This document shows, piece by piece, positions 52,866-60,631 of a stretch of DNA of 64,000 nt (the stretch's first letter is position 1; every line of letters starts with the position of its first letter). Where the stretch lies: positions 28,922 to 92,921 of the forward strand of contig JBBDWO010000014.1 of NCBI GenBank assembly GCA_040902765.1, in the 5' to 3' direction. Made by a program: the position numbers and the translations under genes. Below the pieces are notes generated by a model, which did no database searches, was not told where the DNA came from, and saw nothing but the letters and a program-made list of their open reading frames with translations. The DNA comes from Acidimicrobiia bacterium. Its GTDB lineage: Bacteria; Actinomycetota; Acidimicrobiia; Spongiisociales; UBA11373.

Positions 52866-52873
52866 GGCACCCG

Positions 52874-53254
52874 TCAGGGTACTTCGGGACCCCCGAACCG
52901 AACGGTCTCACCGTCACGCCACCAGGGCTGCAGCGTCAGCGGCTCACCGCGCAGCGCGCGATGGGCCTCGCCCATTCTCGACGCCGGTACGACGACACAC
53001 AGGGCCACCCCGCTCCCGTCGACCTCACGGGCCATCGGTGCGAGATCGGCGAGTGGCTGGTCGTCGTGAGGGAACCATTCGACGAGACCCTGGGTGGGAG
53101 CGAGGACGGCGATGCCATCGAGGCCCTCGATCCCGGTATAGCGAGCGAGTGGTTGCTCGATCACCGAGCCCTCATAGTGGAGGTGGATCGAAGCCGCGGT
53201 GGTGGCAGCGGCACGATGATCGACGGCCGGGGTGAAGGATTCGGCGAGAACCAT
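52874..53254 (-). CDS. Hypothetical protein (126 aa)
   Basis: ATG 53254 with ggag seven bases upstream. The product is soluble, with IHLHYEGSVIEQPLARYTGIEGLDGIAVLAPTQGLVEWF and GVALCVVVPASRMGEAHRALRGEPLTLQPWWRD, alternating hydrophobic strands of unknown fold. No motif is recognised. It is the first gene of the pair with the HAD phosphatase, and its stop lies 9 bp from that ATG. Beyond 53254 the frame enters heptamer DNA. Confidence 0.7.
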   Translation of the reverse strand: MVLAESFTPAVDHRAAATTAASIHLHYEGSVIEQPLARYTGIEGLDGIAVLAPTQGLVEWFPHDDQPLADLAPMAREVDGSGVALCVVVPASRMGEAHRALRGEPLTLQPWWRDGETVRFGGPEVP

Positions 53255-53323
53255 GAACCGCTCCGTGATCGAGTTACAGGATTGTAGTTTAGGCGGCCGG
53301 CACGACGCGTGCTGGGAGGTCGC

Positions 53324-53379
53324 GATTCGCAATTCGCGATTCGCAATTCGCAAGAGGCGACGGGCGACGGGCGACCGCT
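53324..53379. repeat. Heptamer tandem array (8 units)
   Basis: Units gattcgc and aattcgc alternate twice each, then aagaggc, gacgggc twice and gaccgct. It lies between the divergent hypothetical gene and the aconitase X large-subunit gene and ends 13 bp before the latter's GTG. Confidence 0.85.
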
Positions 53380-53392
53380 CTACCGTTCCCCC

Positions 53393-54658
53393 GTGTCGCT
53401 CCACCTCTCTGAATTCGACCGCTCGTTCCTCGAAGGCGACCACGGTGAGGCAGGTGCCCTCGCCATGCGCATCCTGGTTCGGATGGCCGAGGCGGGCGGA
53501 GCCGAGCGCTTCATCGACATCACGTCAGCACACCTCGACTCGTGCCTCTATCACGGCGAGGCGGGCCTCGACTTCGCCGAACGCCTCGCTGCCACCGGCG
53601 GACGGGTGCGGGTCCCCACCACCCTCAACGTGTCATCGCTGGACCTGCTGCACCCGGAGCTGTTCCGGGGCGATGCGACTCTCGCCGATCACGGCCGTCG
53701 ACTGATGGCCGCCTATGTCGCCATCGGCGGGGAACCCACCTGGACGTGCGCTCCGTATCAGAGTGCCCGCCGACCGGCCTTCGGCGACCACATCGCCTGG
53801 GCGGAGTCGAACGCCATCGTGTTCGCCAACTCGGTGCTCGGGGCCCGCACCGACCGTTACGGCGACTTCATCGACGCCTGCGCCGCCATCACGGGTCGGG
53901 TTCCGGAAGCCGGCCTTCACCTCGACGAGCGGCGAGCCGCCCGGGCGGTGTTCAGACTGGAGGGTCTGCCCGATGGATTGGCGCGGTCGGAGGCGCTCTA
54001 CCCGGTGCTCGGTCACCTCGTCGGCGGTGCCACCGGCACGCTGGTCCCCGTCATCACGGGACTTCCGCCGGAGGCGTCGGAAGACGATTTGAAGGCGCTC
54101 GGTGCCGCGGCCGCTTCCTCGGGAGGGGTGGCCATGTTCCATGCTGTCGGCGTCACCCCCGAGGCCGACACCCTCGCCGACGCTCTCCTCGGCGGTGAAC
54201 CCGATCTGGTGATCGATGTCTCCCTGGACGCACTCCGCTCGGCGTGGGCCGACCTGTCCACCGCCACCGACGGCCCGCTGACGGCGATCAGCGTCGGAAC
54301 TCCCCACTTCTCCGTCGACGAGATGCGTCGGATGGCGCTGCTCTTCGACGGCCGGCCCGTCGCGTCCACCGTGAGTGTCTACGTGAACACGAGCCGTGAG
54401 GAACTCGCCGAGGCCGCCGCCGACGGGACCGCGGGTCGCCTCCGGGAGGCCGGGGTTCGGATCGTCACCGACACCTGCACGTACATCACGCCGATCATGG
54501 GTGACCTCGACGGGGTGGTCATGACGAACTCGGGCAAGTGGGCGTACTACGCGCCGGGGAACATGGGGGTCGAGGTCGCCTTCGGGACGCTCGAGGATTG
54601 CGTCGAGTCGGCGATCGCCGGACGGGTCGTCCGCGACGAAGCGGTGTGGCGTGGCTGA
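53393..54658 (+). CDS. Aconitase X, catalytic (large) subunit
   Basis: A 421-residue AcnX large domain. It starts SLHLSEFDRSFLEGDHGEAGALAMRIL. Conserved blocks are DITSAHLDSCLYHGEAGLDFAERLAATGGRVRVPTTLNV, CAPYQSARRPAFGDHIAWAESNAIVFANSVLGARTDRYGDF and VTDTCTYITPIMGD with Cys residues for an iron-sulphur site, and SGKWAYYAPGNMGV. Bacterial AcnX pairs dehydrate cis-3-hydroxy-L-proline; archaeal ones dehydrate phosphomevalonate. The MEP gene ispE in this genome argues against the second. The GTG start is assigned by homology. Confidence 0.9.
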   Translation: MSLHLSEFDRSFLEGDHGEAGALAMRILVRMAEAGGAERFIDITSAHLDSCLYHGEAGLDFAERLAATGGRVRVPTTLNVSSLDLLHPELFRGDATLADHGRRLMAAYVAIGGEPTWTCAPYQSARRPAFGDHIAWAESNAIVFANSVLGARTDRYGDFIDACAAITGRVPEAGLHLDERRAARAVFRLEGLPDGLARSEALYPVLGHLVGGATGTLVPVITGLPPEASEDDLKALGAAAASSGGVAMFHAVGVTPEADTLADALLGGEPDLVIDVSLDALRSAWADLSTATDGPLTAISVGTPHFSVDEMRRMALLFDGRPVASTVSVYVNTSREELAEAAADGTAGRLREAGVRIVTDTCTYITPIMGDLDGVVMTNSGKWAYYAPGNMGVEVAFGTLEDCVESAIAGRVVRDEAVWRG

Positions 54659-55055
54659 CCGGGTACTCCTCCCCGGAGACACTCAGGGCACCGCCCTGGT
54701 ACTCGACGAGCCCCTCTCGATGTGGGGTGGACTCGACCCTCACTCGGGCCGCATCATCGACCGGCGCCACCCGCAGGTGGGCGAGACGGTCACCGGCACG
54801 ATCCTCGTGATGCCCACCGGGCGCGGTTCGTCGTCGTCGGCGAGCGTCATCGCAGAGGCGATACGCCTCGGAACGGCCCCGGCAGCGATCGTCATGGTCC
54901 ACCCGGACGACATCCTTCTTGTAGGGGCGGTGGTCGCCGAGGAGCTGTACGGGATCACCTGCCCGGTGGTCGTGGTCGACCGGATCCGATTCGACGAGAT
55001 AGCCACCGGCGACTTCCTCGCGGTGGGACCCGACGGTTTGGAGCAGAATGAGTGA
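54651..55055 (+). CDS. Aconitase X, swivel (small) subunit
   Basis: A 134-residue AcnX swivel domain: VLLPGDTQGTALVLDEPLSMWGGLDPHSGRIIDRRHPQVGETVTGTILVMPTGRGSSSSASVIAEAIRLGTAPAAIVMVHPDDILLVGAVVAEEL. The G-R-G-S-S-S-S segment holds the expected catalytic serine. Its start overlaps the large subunit by 8 bp, so both are cotranslated. Together they form one dehydratase whose substrate is not fixed here. Confidence 0.9.
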   Translation: MADRVLLPGDTQGTALVLDEPLSMWGGLDPHSGRIIDRRHPQVGETVTGTILVMPTGRGSSSSASVIAEAIRLGTAPAAIVMVHPDDILLVGAVVAEELYGITCPVVVVDRIRFDEIATGDFLAVGPDGLEQNE

Positions 55056-55058
55056 CCC

Positions 55059-55323
55059 ATGCCGACGATGCACGACTACACCGTGGTCCCGACCGGCCCG
55101 CCCCGCGCCCTCCGCCGCCGGGGATGGGCTCCTGCTCGTCGAAGCCTGCCTGGATCACACCCGCGACCAGGGGGCGGCGCTGCTGTGGTGCCGATCGTCG
55201 TTCGATGCCGTCGGCTTCTTCAAGGCCATGGACTTCGACTCCATCGGTGAGACGGTCGGCGATGGCCGCACCGTCGCCATGTACCGCAAGGTGACCGCGC
55301 CGACGCGCTTCTGGGCGCTCTGA
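55059..55323 (+). pseudogene. Truncated GNAT acetyltransferase remnant
   Basis: ATG 55059 gives an N-terminal stub (MPTMHDYTVVPTGPPRA) that runs into a different frame. The frame starting at 55048 encodes a clear GNAT C-terminal half: GDGLLLVEACLDHTRDQGAALLWCRSSFDAVGFFKAMDFDSIGE ... RTVAMYRKV. The middle of the domain, including the main substrate-facing strands, is missing. An internal deletion with frameshift is the simplest reading, so this is most likely a pseudogene. Confidence 0.65.
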
Positions 55324-55407
55324 GCCCACCTACCACGGCGCTCCACCTGGCTGACGGTGCACCGGGTCCTCGCCCGGATGTGACCCGACTCCGGACGCGA
55401 AAGAGCC

Positions 55408-55543
55408 GGGAGACACTTCAGCGTCTACGACGCTGCCACGGGCGGACCAGACTCGTGGATCTCCCGACTCCGGTGGTCCAGGTTTGGAGTCGCCACCACC
55501 GGGAAGTCTCCCGGAGAGCGGCCACCCCGTGGCTGGCCGCTCT
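55408..55543 (-). ncRNA. Candidate structured RNA (three-way junction, pseudoknot and two hairpins)
   Basis: Pairings visible by eye: ggg-aga (55408-55413) with tct-ccc (55460-55465) closes a junction of two hairpins (55419-55425 with 55429-55435; 55436-55440 with 55454-55458). Next, cgactcc (55465-55471) pairs ggagtcg (55486-55492), interleaved with ccggtggt (55470-55477) and accaccgg (55495-55502). Then hairpins 55499-55504/55509-55514 and 55515-55524/55534-55543. No known family is recognised. Minus orientation is suggested by the short ORF upstream. Confidence 0.45.
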
Positions 55544-55586
55544 AGCGCCCGACCACCTCCGGGGTCCTGGGAATACTGAAACTCAC
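55542..55586 (-). CDS. 14-codon leader-like ORF behind an extended Shine-Dalgarno
   Basis: GTG 55586 to TAG encodes MSFSIPRTPEVVGR. Upstream, agaaaggaggtggtcc (55591-55606, minus strand) pairs with the 16S rRNA 3' tail over 16 nt counting one G-U pair. The stop is located inside a strong hairpin. No homology is recognised, and translation is not proven. Confidence 0.4.
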   Translation of the reverse strand: MSFSIPRTPEVVGR

Positions 55587-55696
55587 TGTTGGACCACCTC
55601 CTTTCTCCGTAGCCACGAGATTACCCGTCTTCGCCCGCTGGCGATACACCCTTCCTCACTTTGAGAATCAGCCCGATCCGTGGCAAGGTTCGTGCC

Positions 55697-55885
55697 GTGA
55701 GTGACCACTCGATCTCGAAACTGGCAGGCGGCCGGGTGCGCAAGACCTACGGTGAAGGACGGGTCTGCAGCGCCGACGGCTGCGCGACGAAGCTGTCCGC
55801 GTACAACAAGAACGAGCACTGTTGGAACCACTTCCAGCCGATTCCGAGGCCGGCTCGAATCCCCACCCCCACCTCCAACAACTGA
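55697..55885 (+). CDS. Small Cys/His protein (62 aa), possible zinc-binding, unknown
   Basis: GTG 55697 gives VSDHSISKLAGGRVRKTYGEGRVCSADGCATKLSAYNKNEHCWNHFQ. The spacing C-x4-C-x9-C-x2-H is zinc-ribbon-like. The rest of the product (IPRPARIPTPTSNN) is Pro-rich. No family name is known to me. The next 110 bp before the palindrome at 55996 show no feature. Confidence 0.6.
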   Translation: MSDHSISKLAGGRVRKTYGEGRVCSADGCATKLSAYNKNEHCWNHFQPIPRPARIPTPTSNN

Positions 55886-55995
55886 GCGATACGCTCGGGG
55901 GATGATGGGAGACGGGTTCGTGGCCGTCGCCGCCGTCAACGCCTTGGGGCCAATCGGCCAGAGTCCCGGCACCCCAGCGGCGGCGACTGACCGTC

Positions 55996-56089
55996 AGGGG
56001 GTGCGCGAATAGGTCGCCGGCTTCGTCATGTTTCGGCTTGCCACAAGCCGAAACATGATCCCGGGGGCGAACCTATTCGCGCACCCCCT
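55996..56089. repeat. Nested 94-bp palindrome next to fabH
   Basis: Outer arms 55996-56014 and 56071-56089 are perfect 19-bp complements; inner arms 56026-56040 and 56044-56058 are perfect 15-bp complements with a 3-nt loop. The right end overlaps the fabH stop by 1 bp, so it may terminate fabH. The word cctattcgc followed by caccccct is shared with the uppP terminator at 42236. Confidence 0.8.
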
Positions 56090-57078
56090 CAGAACTGGAG
56101 GGCTGCCGCCGACCAGTGGAAACCGGCGCCAAACGCGGTGAGCACGACCAGGTCTCCCGGGTTGATGCGGCCCTCCTCGCGAGCCTCGGCTAGCGCCAGT
56201 GGCACGGTCGCCGATCCCGTGTTGCCGTAGCGGTCGACGTTGACGTAGACCTGTTCCTCGCGCAGACCCATCTTCGCGCGCACCGCCTCGATGATCCGCA
56301 GGTTCGCTTGATGGGGAATGACCAAGGCGATCTCCTCGCGCGCCCGCCCCGCCATGTCGAGCACGGTGGCTGCCGCCTCGCTCATCCGCTTGACCGCCTG
56401 GCGATACACCTCGCGACCGTTCATCACGATGTCGTGGTGACCGTCCTTCTGCGCCTCTTCCAGGCTGAACGGACGCCGGGTACCGCCGGTCTCGAGGGTG
56501 AGGATGCCAGCGTACGAGCCCTCCGTCCCCGACGTGGCGGCGAGGAGCTCGGCCTGCACTCCGTCACCATCGCCGAGCACCACCGCGCCGGCACCGTCGC
56601 CGAACAGGATGCAGGTGGTGCGGTCCTTCCAATCCATGAGCCGGGAGATCAGTTCGACGCCGACGATGAGGACCCTCTTGGAGGTGTCCCGTACCCGGGC
56701 GCGGGCGATGTCGAGGGCGAGAACGAATCCGGCGCAGCCGCTCCCACCGAGGTCATACGCGGGGACGGTCCGGGCACCGAGTCGGTCCTGAAGGTGGGCG
56801 GCCGTGTCGGGGGTGTACACCTCGGGAGTGTCGGTGGCGACGATGATCTCGTCGATGTCGGTGGCGGTGAGGCCCGCATCGGCGATCGCCTTCTCGGCTG
56901 CCGCTGCTGCCAGGTCGACCGTCGACTCGTCGTCGGCGGCGAAACGTCGCTCCCGTATCCCGGTGCGCTGGAGGATCCACTCGTCGTCGGTGTCGACGAG
57001 TTCCGACCAGTCCTGGTTGGTCATCACCCGGCTCGGGGTGTATGCGCCGAATCCGAGCAGGCCGATCTTGGTCGCCAC
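56089..57078 (-). CDS. fabH: Beta-ketoacyl-ACP synthase III
   Basis: A 329-residue FabH. The thiolase fold has LLGFGAYTPSRVMTNQDWSELVDTDDEWILQRTGIRERRFA, active-site Cys in YDLGGSGCAGFVLALDIA, the His in LVIPHQANLRIIEAV and the Asn in VNVDRYGNTGSATVPLAL. It condenses acyl-CoA with malonyl-ACP to start fatty acid synthesis. It is monocistronic in this window. Confidence 0.93.
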   Translation of the reverse strand: MATKIGLLGFGAYTPSRVMTNQDWSELVDTDDEWILQRTGIRERRFAADDESTVDLAAAAAEKAIADAGLTATDIDEIIVATDTPEVYTPDTAAHLQDRLGARTVPAYDLGGSGCAGFVLALDIARARVRDTSKRVLIVGVELISRLMDWKDRTTCILFGDGAGAVVLGDGDGVQAELLAATSGTEGSYAGILTLETGGTRRPFSLEEAQKDGHHDIVMNGREVYRQAVKRMSEAAATVLDMAGRAREEIALVIPHQANLRIIEAVRAKMGLREEQVYVNVDRYGNTGSATVPLALAEAREEGRINPGDLVVLTAFGAGFHWSAAALQF

Positions 57079-57181
57079 AGGTATCCCCTCAGCAGGTTCT
57101 GTCGCAGACTACCGCCGGGGATGACCCCGTCGCCCGCCTGTCGGGATTGGTGTCCACACCGGGAGCGGCGAGAATGCAGCC

Positions 57182-57715
57182 GTGGAACTATTCCTCGGCA
57201 GTCTGCTCATCTTCGCCCTGCGCATGGTGGATGTCTCGATCGCCAGCGTGCGCATCGTGACCCTCATGCGCGGCCGGATCGGCATCGCCGCCATTCTCGG
57301 CTTCTTCGAGTCGGCGGCCTGGGTGGCGGCAGCCGCTCTCGTGTTCGGCAACCTGGACAACCCGGTGCGGGTGGTGGCCTTCGCCGCCGGCTTCGGCTTC
57401 GGCACCCTCCTCGGTGGCGTGATCGAACGGTGGCTGGCGATGGGCACCTCCCTGATCCGGGTGGTGACCACGGCGGAACCCGGGACCCAGCCGCGGGTGG
57501 CCGCTGCGCTGCGCGACGCGGGCTTCAAGGTGACCGTTCTCAACGCCGAGGGCCGAGACGGGGACGTGCGGGTCACCCTCATGGTGCTCCCCCGGCGCAG
57601 CGTCAAGGCGGCGCTGGGCATAATCGCCGACGTCAATCCTGAGGCCTTCACCACGGTGGAGGACATCACCGTTCCCGAGATCCAACGGCACAAGCGCACC
57701 GGCGTTCGCAAGTAG
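57182..57715 (+). CDS. DUF2179/DUF5698 (UPF0316) membrane protein
   Basis: A 177-residue protein with three N-terminal helices (about 3-22, 32-55, 62-82) and a C-terminal DUF2179-type domain: RVVTTAEPGTQPRVAAALRDAGFKVTVLNAEGRDGDVRVTLMVLPRRSVKAALGIIADVNPEAFTTVEDI. Such proteins of the UPF0316 type are widespread with no known role. GTG 57182 is the start. No partner is apparent; the genes on either side are on the other strand. Confidence 0.88.
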   Translation: MELFLGSLLIFALRMVDVSIASVRIVTLMRGRIGIAAILGFFESAAWVAAAALVFGNLDNPVRVVAFAAGFGFGTLLGGVIERWLAMGTSLIRVVTTAEPGTQPRVAAALRDAGFKVTVLNAEGRDGDVRVTLMVLPRRSVKAALGIIADVNPEAFTTVEDITVPEIQRHKRTGVRK

Positions 57716-57798
57716 CCCCTTCTTCCGATCCACCGGTCAGCACACCGCCGGCCACGGATCGCACAGAACCCGACGAGGGGCGACCGCCGGACGCAGCA

Positions 57799-59355
57799 TC
57801 ATCCGGGCACTTCGAGGAGGACCCTGGTCCCGGCGTTGGGGCGACTGCTGATGTCCAGCGTCCCCCCGACGAGCTGGGCCCGCTCGTGCATGCCGATGAG
57901 CCCGAGCTTGCCCGCCTCGGGGAGCTCGGCGAGGTTCTGCGGAGGCTCGAAGCCGCAGCCGTCGTCGGTCAATTCCAGGCGAACCAGACCCGGCTCGAAC
58001 GTCAGCTCGACCGCGACCGTCTCGGCTGCCGCATGGCGCTCAACGTTGTGTAGCGCAGCCTGACCGATGCGGAAGACGGCGAGCTCCGACTCAATCGGAA
58101 GACGCCGTGATTGACCGATCACGCGAAACTCGGCGGCGAGCGCGCTGCGCTGGCGCACCTGGGTGACCAACTGGTCCAGCGCCGAGGACAGCCCGAGTTC
58201 GTCCAGGGTCGGAGGGCGCAGGTCGCGACTGAACCTCATCATCCCGGCGACGGTCTGTCCGGCGAGATCGGTGAGCTCGCGCAGCTCCGCGGCCGCCGGG
58301 TGGTCGTCGAGGCTCAAGGCGAGGGCTGCGAGACTGCGTCGGATGACGACGACGTTCTGCGACGCCTCGTCGTGCAGCTCACGGGCGATGCGCTTGCGCT
58401 CCTCCTCCTGCGCCTCGGTGATCAACCTGGCGTAGGAGCGCAGCCGGTTGCGCCTGCTCTCCGTCAACCGTTCGTTGGCTATGGCGATCGCCAGGTGACT
58501 GGCCACGCCGGTGAGCAGTCGATGGTCACCGCCGGTCAGGGGCCGTTCCGGATCGACCTTCGTTGCCAGCAGGCCGCTCACGCGGCCGTCGGACCCAGAC
58601 CCGGGGAGGTCGGCGGTGAGGGGAACGACCACGATGCCCACGCCGGAGGACACCGAGGGGGCACCATTCGCAGGCGACCGCCGCTCATGCAGGTAGGCGG
58701 TCAGGGCAGCGTCGGCAGAAGCGCCACCGGGGTGACATGCGAGCACGGAGAACTCCGCTCCCGGCTCTGCCGAGTCGGCGACGGCGACACACGCCGCCTC
58801 GAGTCCGAGCAAGTCGAGCAGTCGGCGCAGTGTCTCGTCGAGCGTCGACGGCAGGTCCGCCGTCAGCGTGAGGGTGGCGATGCTGTCGAGCAGGGCGAGG
58901 CGCTGGCTCGTGGCCTCGGCCCGTCGCCGCTGCTGGCGCTCACGGTCCACCGGAAACGACATGACGATCCCGACGACGATGACCACCGCGACGTAGAGGA
59001 CCTCGAGCCACTCGAAGTCGGCCCGATGCCAGATCAGGAGGTTTGGCACCGTGAGTGCGGCACTCCACAGGCCCGTGAGCACGGCCCCTTCCGTGCCAAA
59101 CCGCAGGCTCGCATAGCTGATCGGACCGAGGTAGAGGATGACGGGAACGTGGTGCAACGCCGCCGGGAGGTCCAGCTCGGCCTGCCGGGCGATCATCTCG
59201 GCCAGGACGTGGGTAGCGGTGACGCCCAACACGCCAGCCTGGGTGATCCAGAACGGCCGCTCGCGGACCCGTTGCGGAAGGTTGCCGATCAACGTGACGA
59301 TGCGCTCCAAGAGGGGGCGTTCCGGGGACGGCACCACGATCGGAGTGTCGGTCAC
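57799..59355 (-). CDS. NarL-type sensor histidine kinase
   Basis: A 518-residue kinase. The N-terminus has several hydrophobic helices (about 35-140) without a large periplasmic loop. A GAF domain (about 155-300, SIATLTLTADLPSTLDETLRRLLDLLGLEAACV) is followed by HisKA_3 with H328 in RIARELHDEASQNVVVIRRS, and an ATPase domain (IGQAALHNVERHAAA, LTDDGCGFEPP, GKLGLIGMHERAQLVGG). Its GTG overlaps the regulator stop. It probably senses redox state or a ligand and partners with the next gene. Confidence 0.92.
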   Translation of the reverse strand: MTDTPIVVPSPERPLLERIVTLIGNLPQRVRERPFWITQAGVLGVTATHVLAEMIARQAELDLPAALHHVPVILYLGPISYASLRFGTEGAVLTGLWSAALTVPNLLIWHRADFEWLEVLYVAVVIVVGIVMSFPVDRERQQRRRAEATSQRLALLDSIATLTLTADLPSTLDETLRRLLDLLGLEAACVAVADSAEPGAEFSVLACHPGGASADAALTAYLHERRSPANGAPSVSSGVGIVVVPLTADLPGSGSDGRVSGLLATKVDPERPLTGGDHRLLTGVASHLAIAIANERLTESRRNRLRSYARLITEAQEEERKRIARELHDEASQNVVVIRRSLAALALSLDDHPAAAELRELTDLAGQTVAGMMRFSRDLRPPTLDELGLSSALDQLVTQVRQRSALAAEFRVIGQSRRLPIESELAVFRIGQAALHNVERHAAAETVAVELTFEPGLVRLELTDDGCGFEPPQNLAELPEAGKLGLIGMHERAQLVGGTLDISSRPNAGTRVLLEVPG

Positions 59356-60047
59356 GGCGGAGGTTCGAGCTCGTCGATCGTGAACCACCCGTGGCGCAGG
59401 CCGCGGTAGATCGCCTCGGTGCGCGAGCCGACGTCCAGCTTGCGGAAGATGTGGCTCAGGTGCGCCTCCACGGTCCGGACGCTGATGTCGAGGGTGGCGC
59501 AGATCTCCTTGTTGGCCATCCCGCGGGCCGCCAGCTGGAGTACCTCGAGCTCGCGATCGGTCAAGGGCTCTTCGACATCGGAGTGCCTCTGCCCTTGCTC
59601 GCCCGACGCCAGCAGGGCGAAGACCTTGTGAACGATCGTCGAGTGGAGCACCGAGTCGCCGGCCCGGATCGCCTTCACCGCCTCGATGAGCTGGCTGCCC
59701 TCCACGTCCTTGAGGAGGTAGCCGGCGGCGCCGGCCTCAATCACCGTCAGGATGAACTGGATGTCATCGTGCATCGTCAGGATGAGCACGCCCACGAGGG
59801 GGTGGCTCGCCTTGATCCGTCGGGTGGCTTCGATCCCGTTGATCCCCGGCATGCCGATGTCGATAATGGCGACGTCGGGCTCATGACGAGCCACGGCCGC
59901 CACTGCCGCCTCTCCGTCCGTAGCCTCGGCGACCACCACGATGTCGCCGGTCGCTTCGAGGATCCGGCGCGTGCCCTCACGCACCAACGCGTGGTCCTCG
60001 GCGAGGATCACGCGGATGGGCCCATCCGCGTCAGGCCGATCTTCCAC
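59352..60047 (-). CDS. NarL/LuxR-type response regulator
   Basis: A 231-residue regulator. Receiver: ILAEDHALVREGTRRILEATGDIVVVAEATDG, phosphoacceptor D63 in VAIIDIGMPGINGIEATRRI, GVLILTMHDDIQFILTVIEAGAAGYLLKD. The LuxR helix-turn-helix (about 165-225) is LTDRELEVLQLAARGMANKEICATLDISVRTVEAHLSHIFRKLDVGSRTEA. It forms a pair with the kinase. Its neighbours upstream are the redox operon genes, which it may regulate. Confidence 0.93.
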   Translation of the reverse strand: MEDRPDADGPIRVILAEDHALVREGTRRILEATGDIVVVAEATDGEAAVAAVARHEPDVAIIDIGMPGINGIEATRRIKASHPLVGVLILTMHDDIQFILTVIEAGAAGYLLKDVEGSQLIEAVKAIRAGDSVLHSTIVHKVFALLASGEQGQRHSDVEEPLTDRELEVLQLAARGMANKEICATLDISVRTVEAHLSHIFRKLDVGSRTEAIYRGLRHGWFTIDELEPPP

Positions 60048-60116
60048 CGCTACTGCCCTCCGGCTCTTTCGTGACGGTACCAGTGGGGCGACCTGCCATC
60101 GCCACCCGGCCCGTGG

Positions 60117-60413
60117 TCACGCCCCCTGGCGCGCCTGCCAGCGGGCCACGGCGGCGACCCGACGTGGAGCCTCCTCCCGGGCGAAGTCGCAGTCGGGCGG
60201 GTCGCTGCACCCCGGGTTGCCGTCCCCGGTATAGAAGTTGTAGACGCAGATCGGGCAGAACACGTCGAGCGCCTCGGGCAGGTAGGGACAGCCGTAGTAG
60301 TTGCAGGCCCGCCAGCCCTCGCCGGTGGCGAAGTCGTAGGTGCACGAAGGGCACCGCGAGAAGCCGAGGGCGCGTTCCAGCGGCCGCTCCGTGTCGGGTC
60401 GTGGGCGACCCAT
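60117..60413 (-). CDS. Small Cys-rich protein with duplicated CPxC-TGxG-C motif
   Basis: ATG 60413 with gaggagg seven bases upstream. The 98-residue product has an internal repeat: CPSCTYDFATGEGWRAC and CPICVYNFYTGDGNPGC, each C-P-x-C-x-Y-x-F-x-T-G-x-G-x3-C, separated by NYYGCPYLPEALDVF. Nine Cys residues could hold zinc or Fe-S sites. It is the last gene of the NrfD operon. No family is recognised with certainty. Confidence 0.75.
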   Translation of the reverse strand: MGRPRPDTERPLERALGFSRCPSCTYDFATGEGWRACNYYGCPYLPEALDVFCPICVYNFYTGDGNPGCSDPPDCDFAREEAPRRVAAVARWQARQGA

Positions 60414-60427
60414 GGCTGACCTCCTCT

Positions 60428-60631
60428 CTAGAAGAACACGATCCGCAGAACGAAGGCGAACAGCGCCATTCCACCCCAGGCGAGCGCAGTGAGCCCGACG
60501 AGGAATCCCAGCCCGATCAGGGGCAGGCGCAGCTCGCGGGGCCTGCCGAAGAACCATCCGGCGAGCATGAGATAGAAGGGCGCGAACACGACGCCGAGGA
60601 GGAGCCATAGGCCGTAGTTAGGCGAACTCAT
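60428..60631 (-). CDS. Small two-helix membrane protein (67 aa) in the NrfD operon
   Basis: ATG 60631 overlaps the NrfD stop by 4 bp. Helices are about 7-28 (GLWLLLGVVFAPFYLMLAGWFF) and 36-64 (LPLIGLGFLVGLTALAWGGMALFAFVLRIVFF), with the charged loop GRPREL between. It is likely a small accessory subunit of the membrane complex. No family is recognised. Confidence 0.75.
   Translation of the reverse strand: MSSPNYGLWLLLGVVFAPFYLMLAGWFFGRPRELRLPLIGLGFLVGLTALAWGGMALFAFVLRIVFF

Noticed and set aside
53393..55055. Phosphomevalonate dehydratase of the modified mevalonate pathway
   Set aside because: The genome encodes the MEP enzyme IspE and no mevalonate gene or UbiD-like decarboxylase is in the window.
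55583..55610. Fragment of a 16S rRNA gene 3' end
   Set aside because: Only 16-17 bases match; the conserved helix 45 and upstream sequence are absent.
55583..55972. 129-aa minus-strand open frame over the Cys/His protein gene
   Set aside because: Its product shows no motif and has an arginine/proline-rich antisense composition. The plus-strand frame has regularly spaced Cys and His residues.
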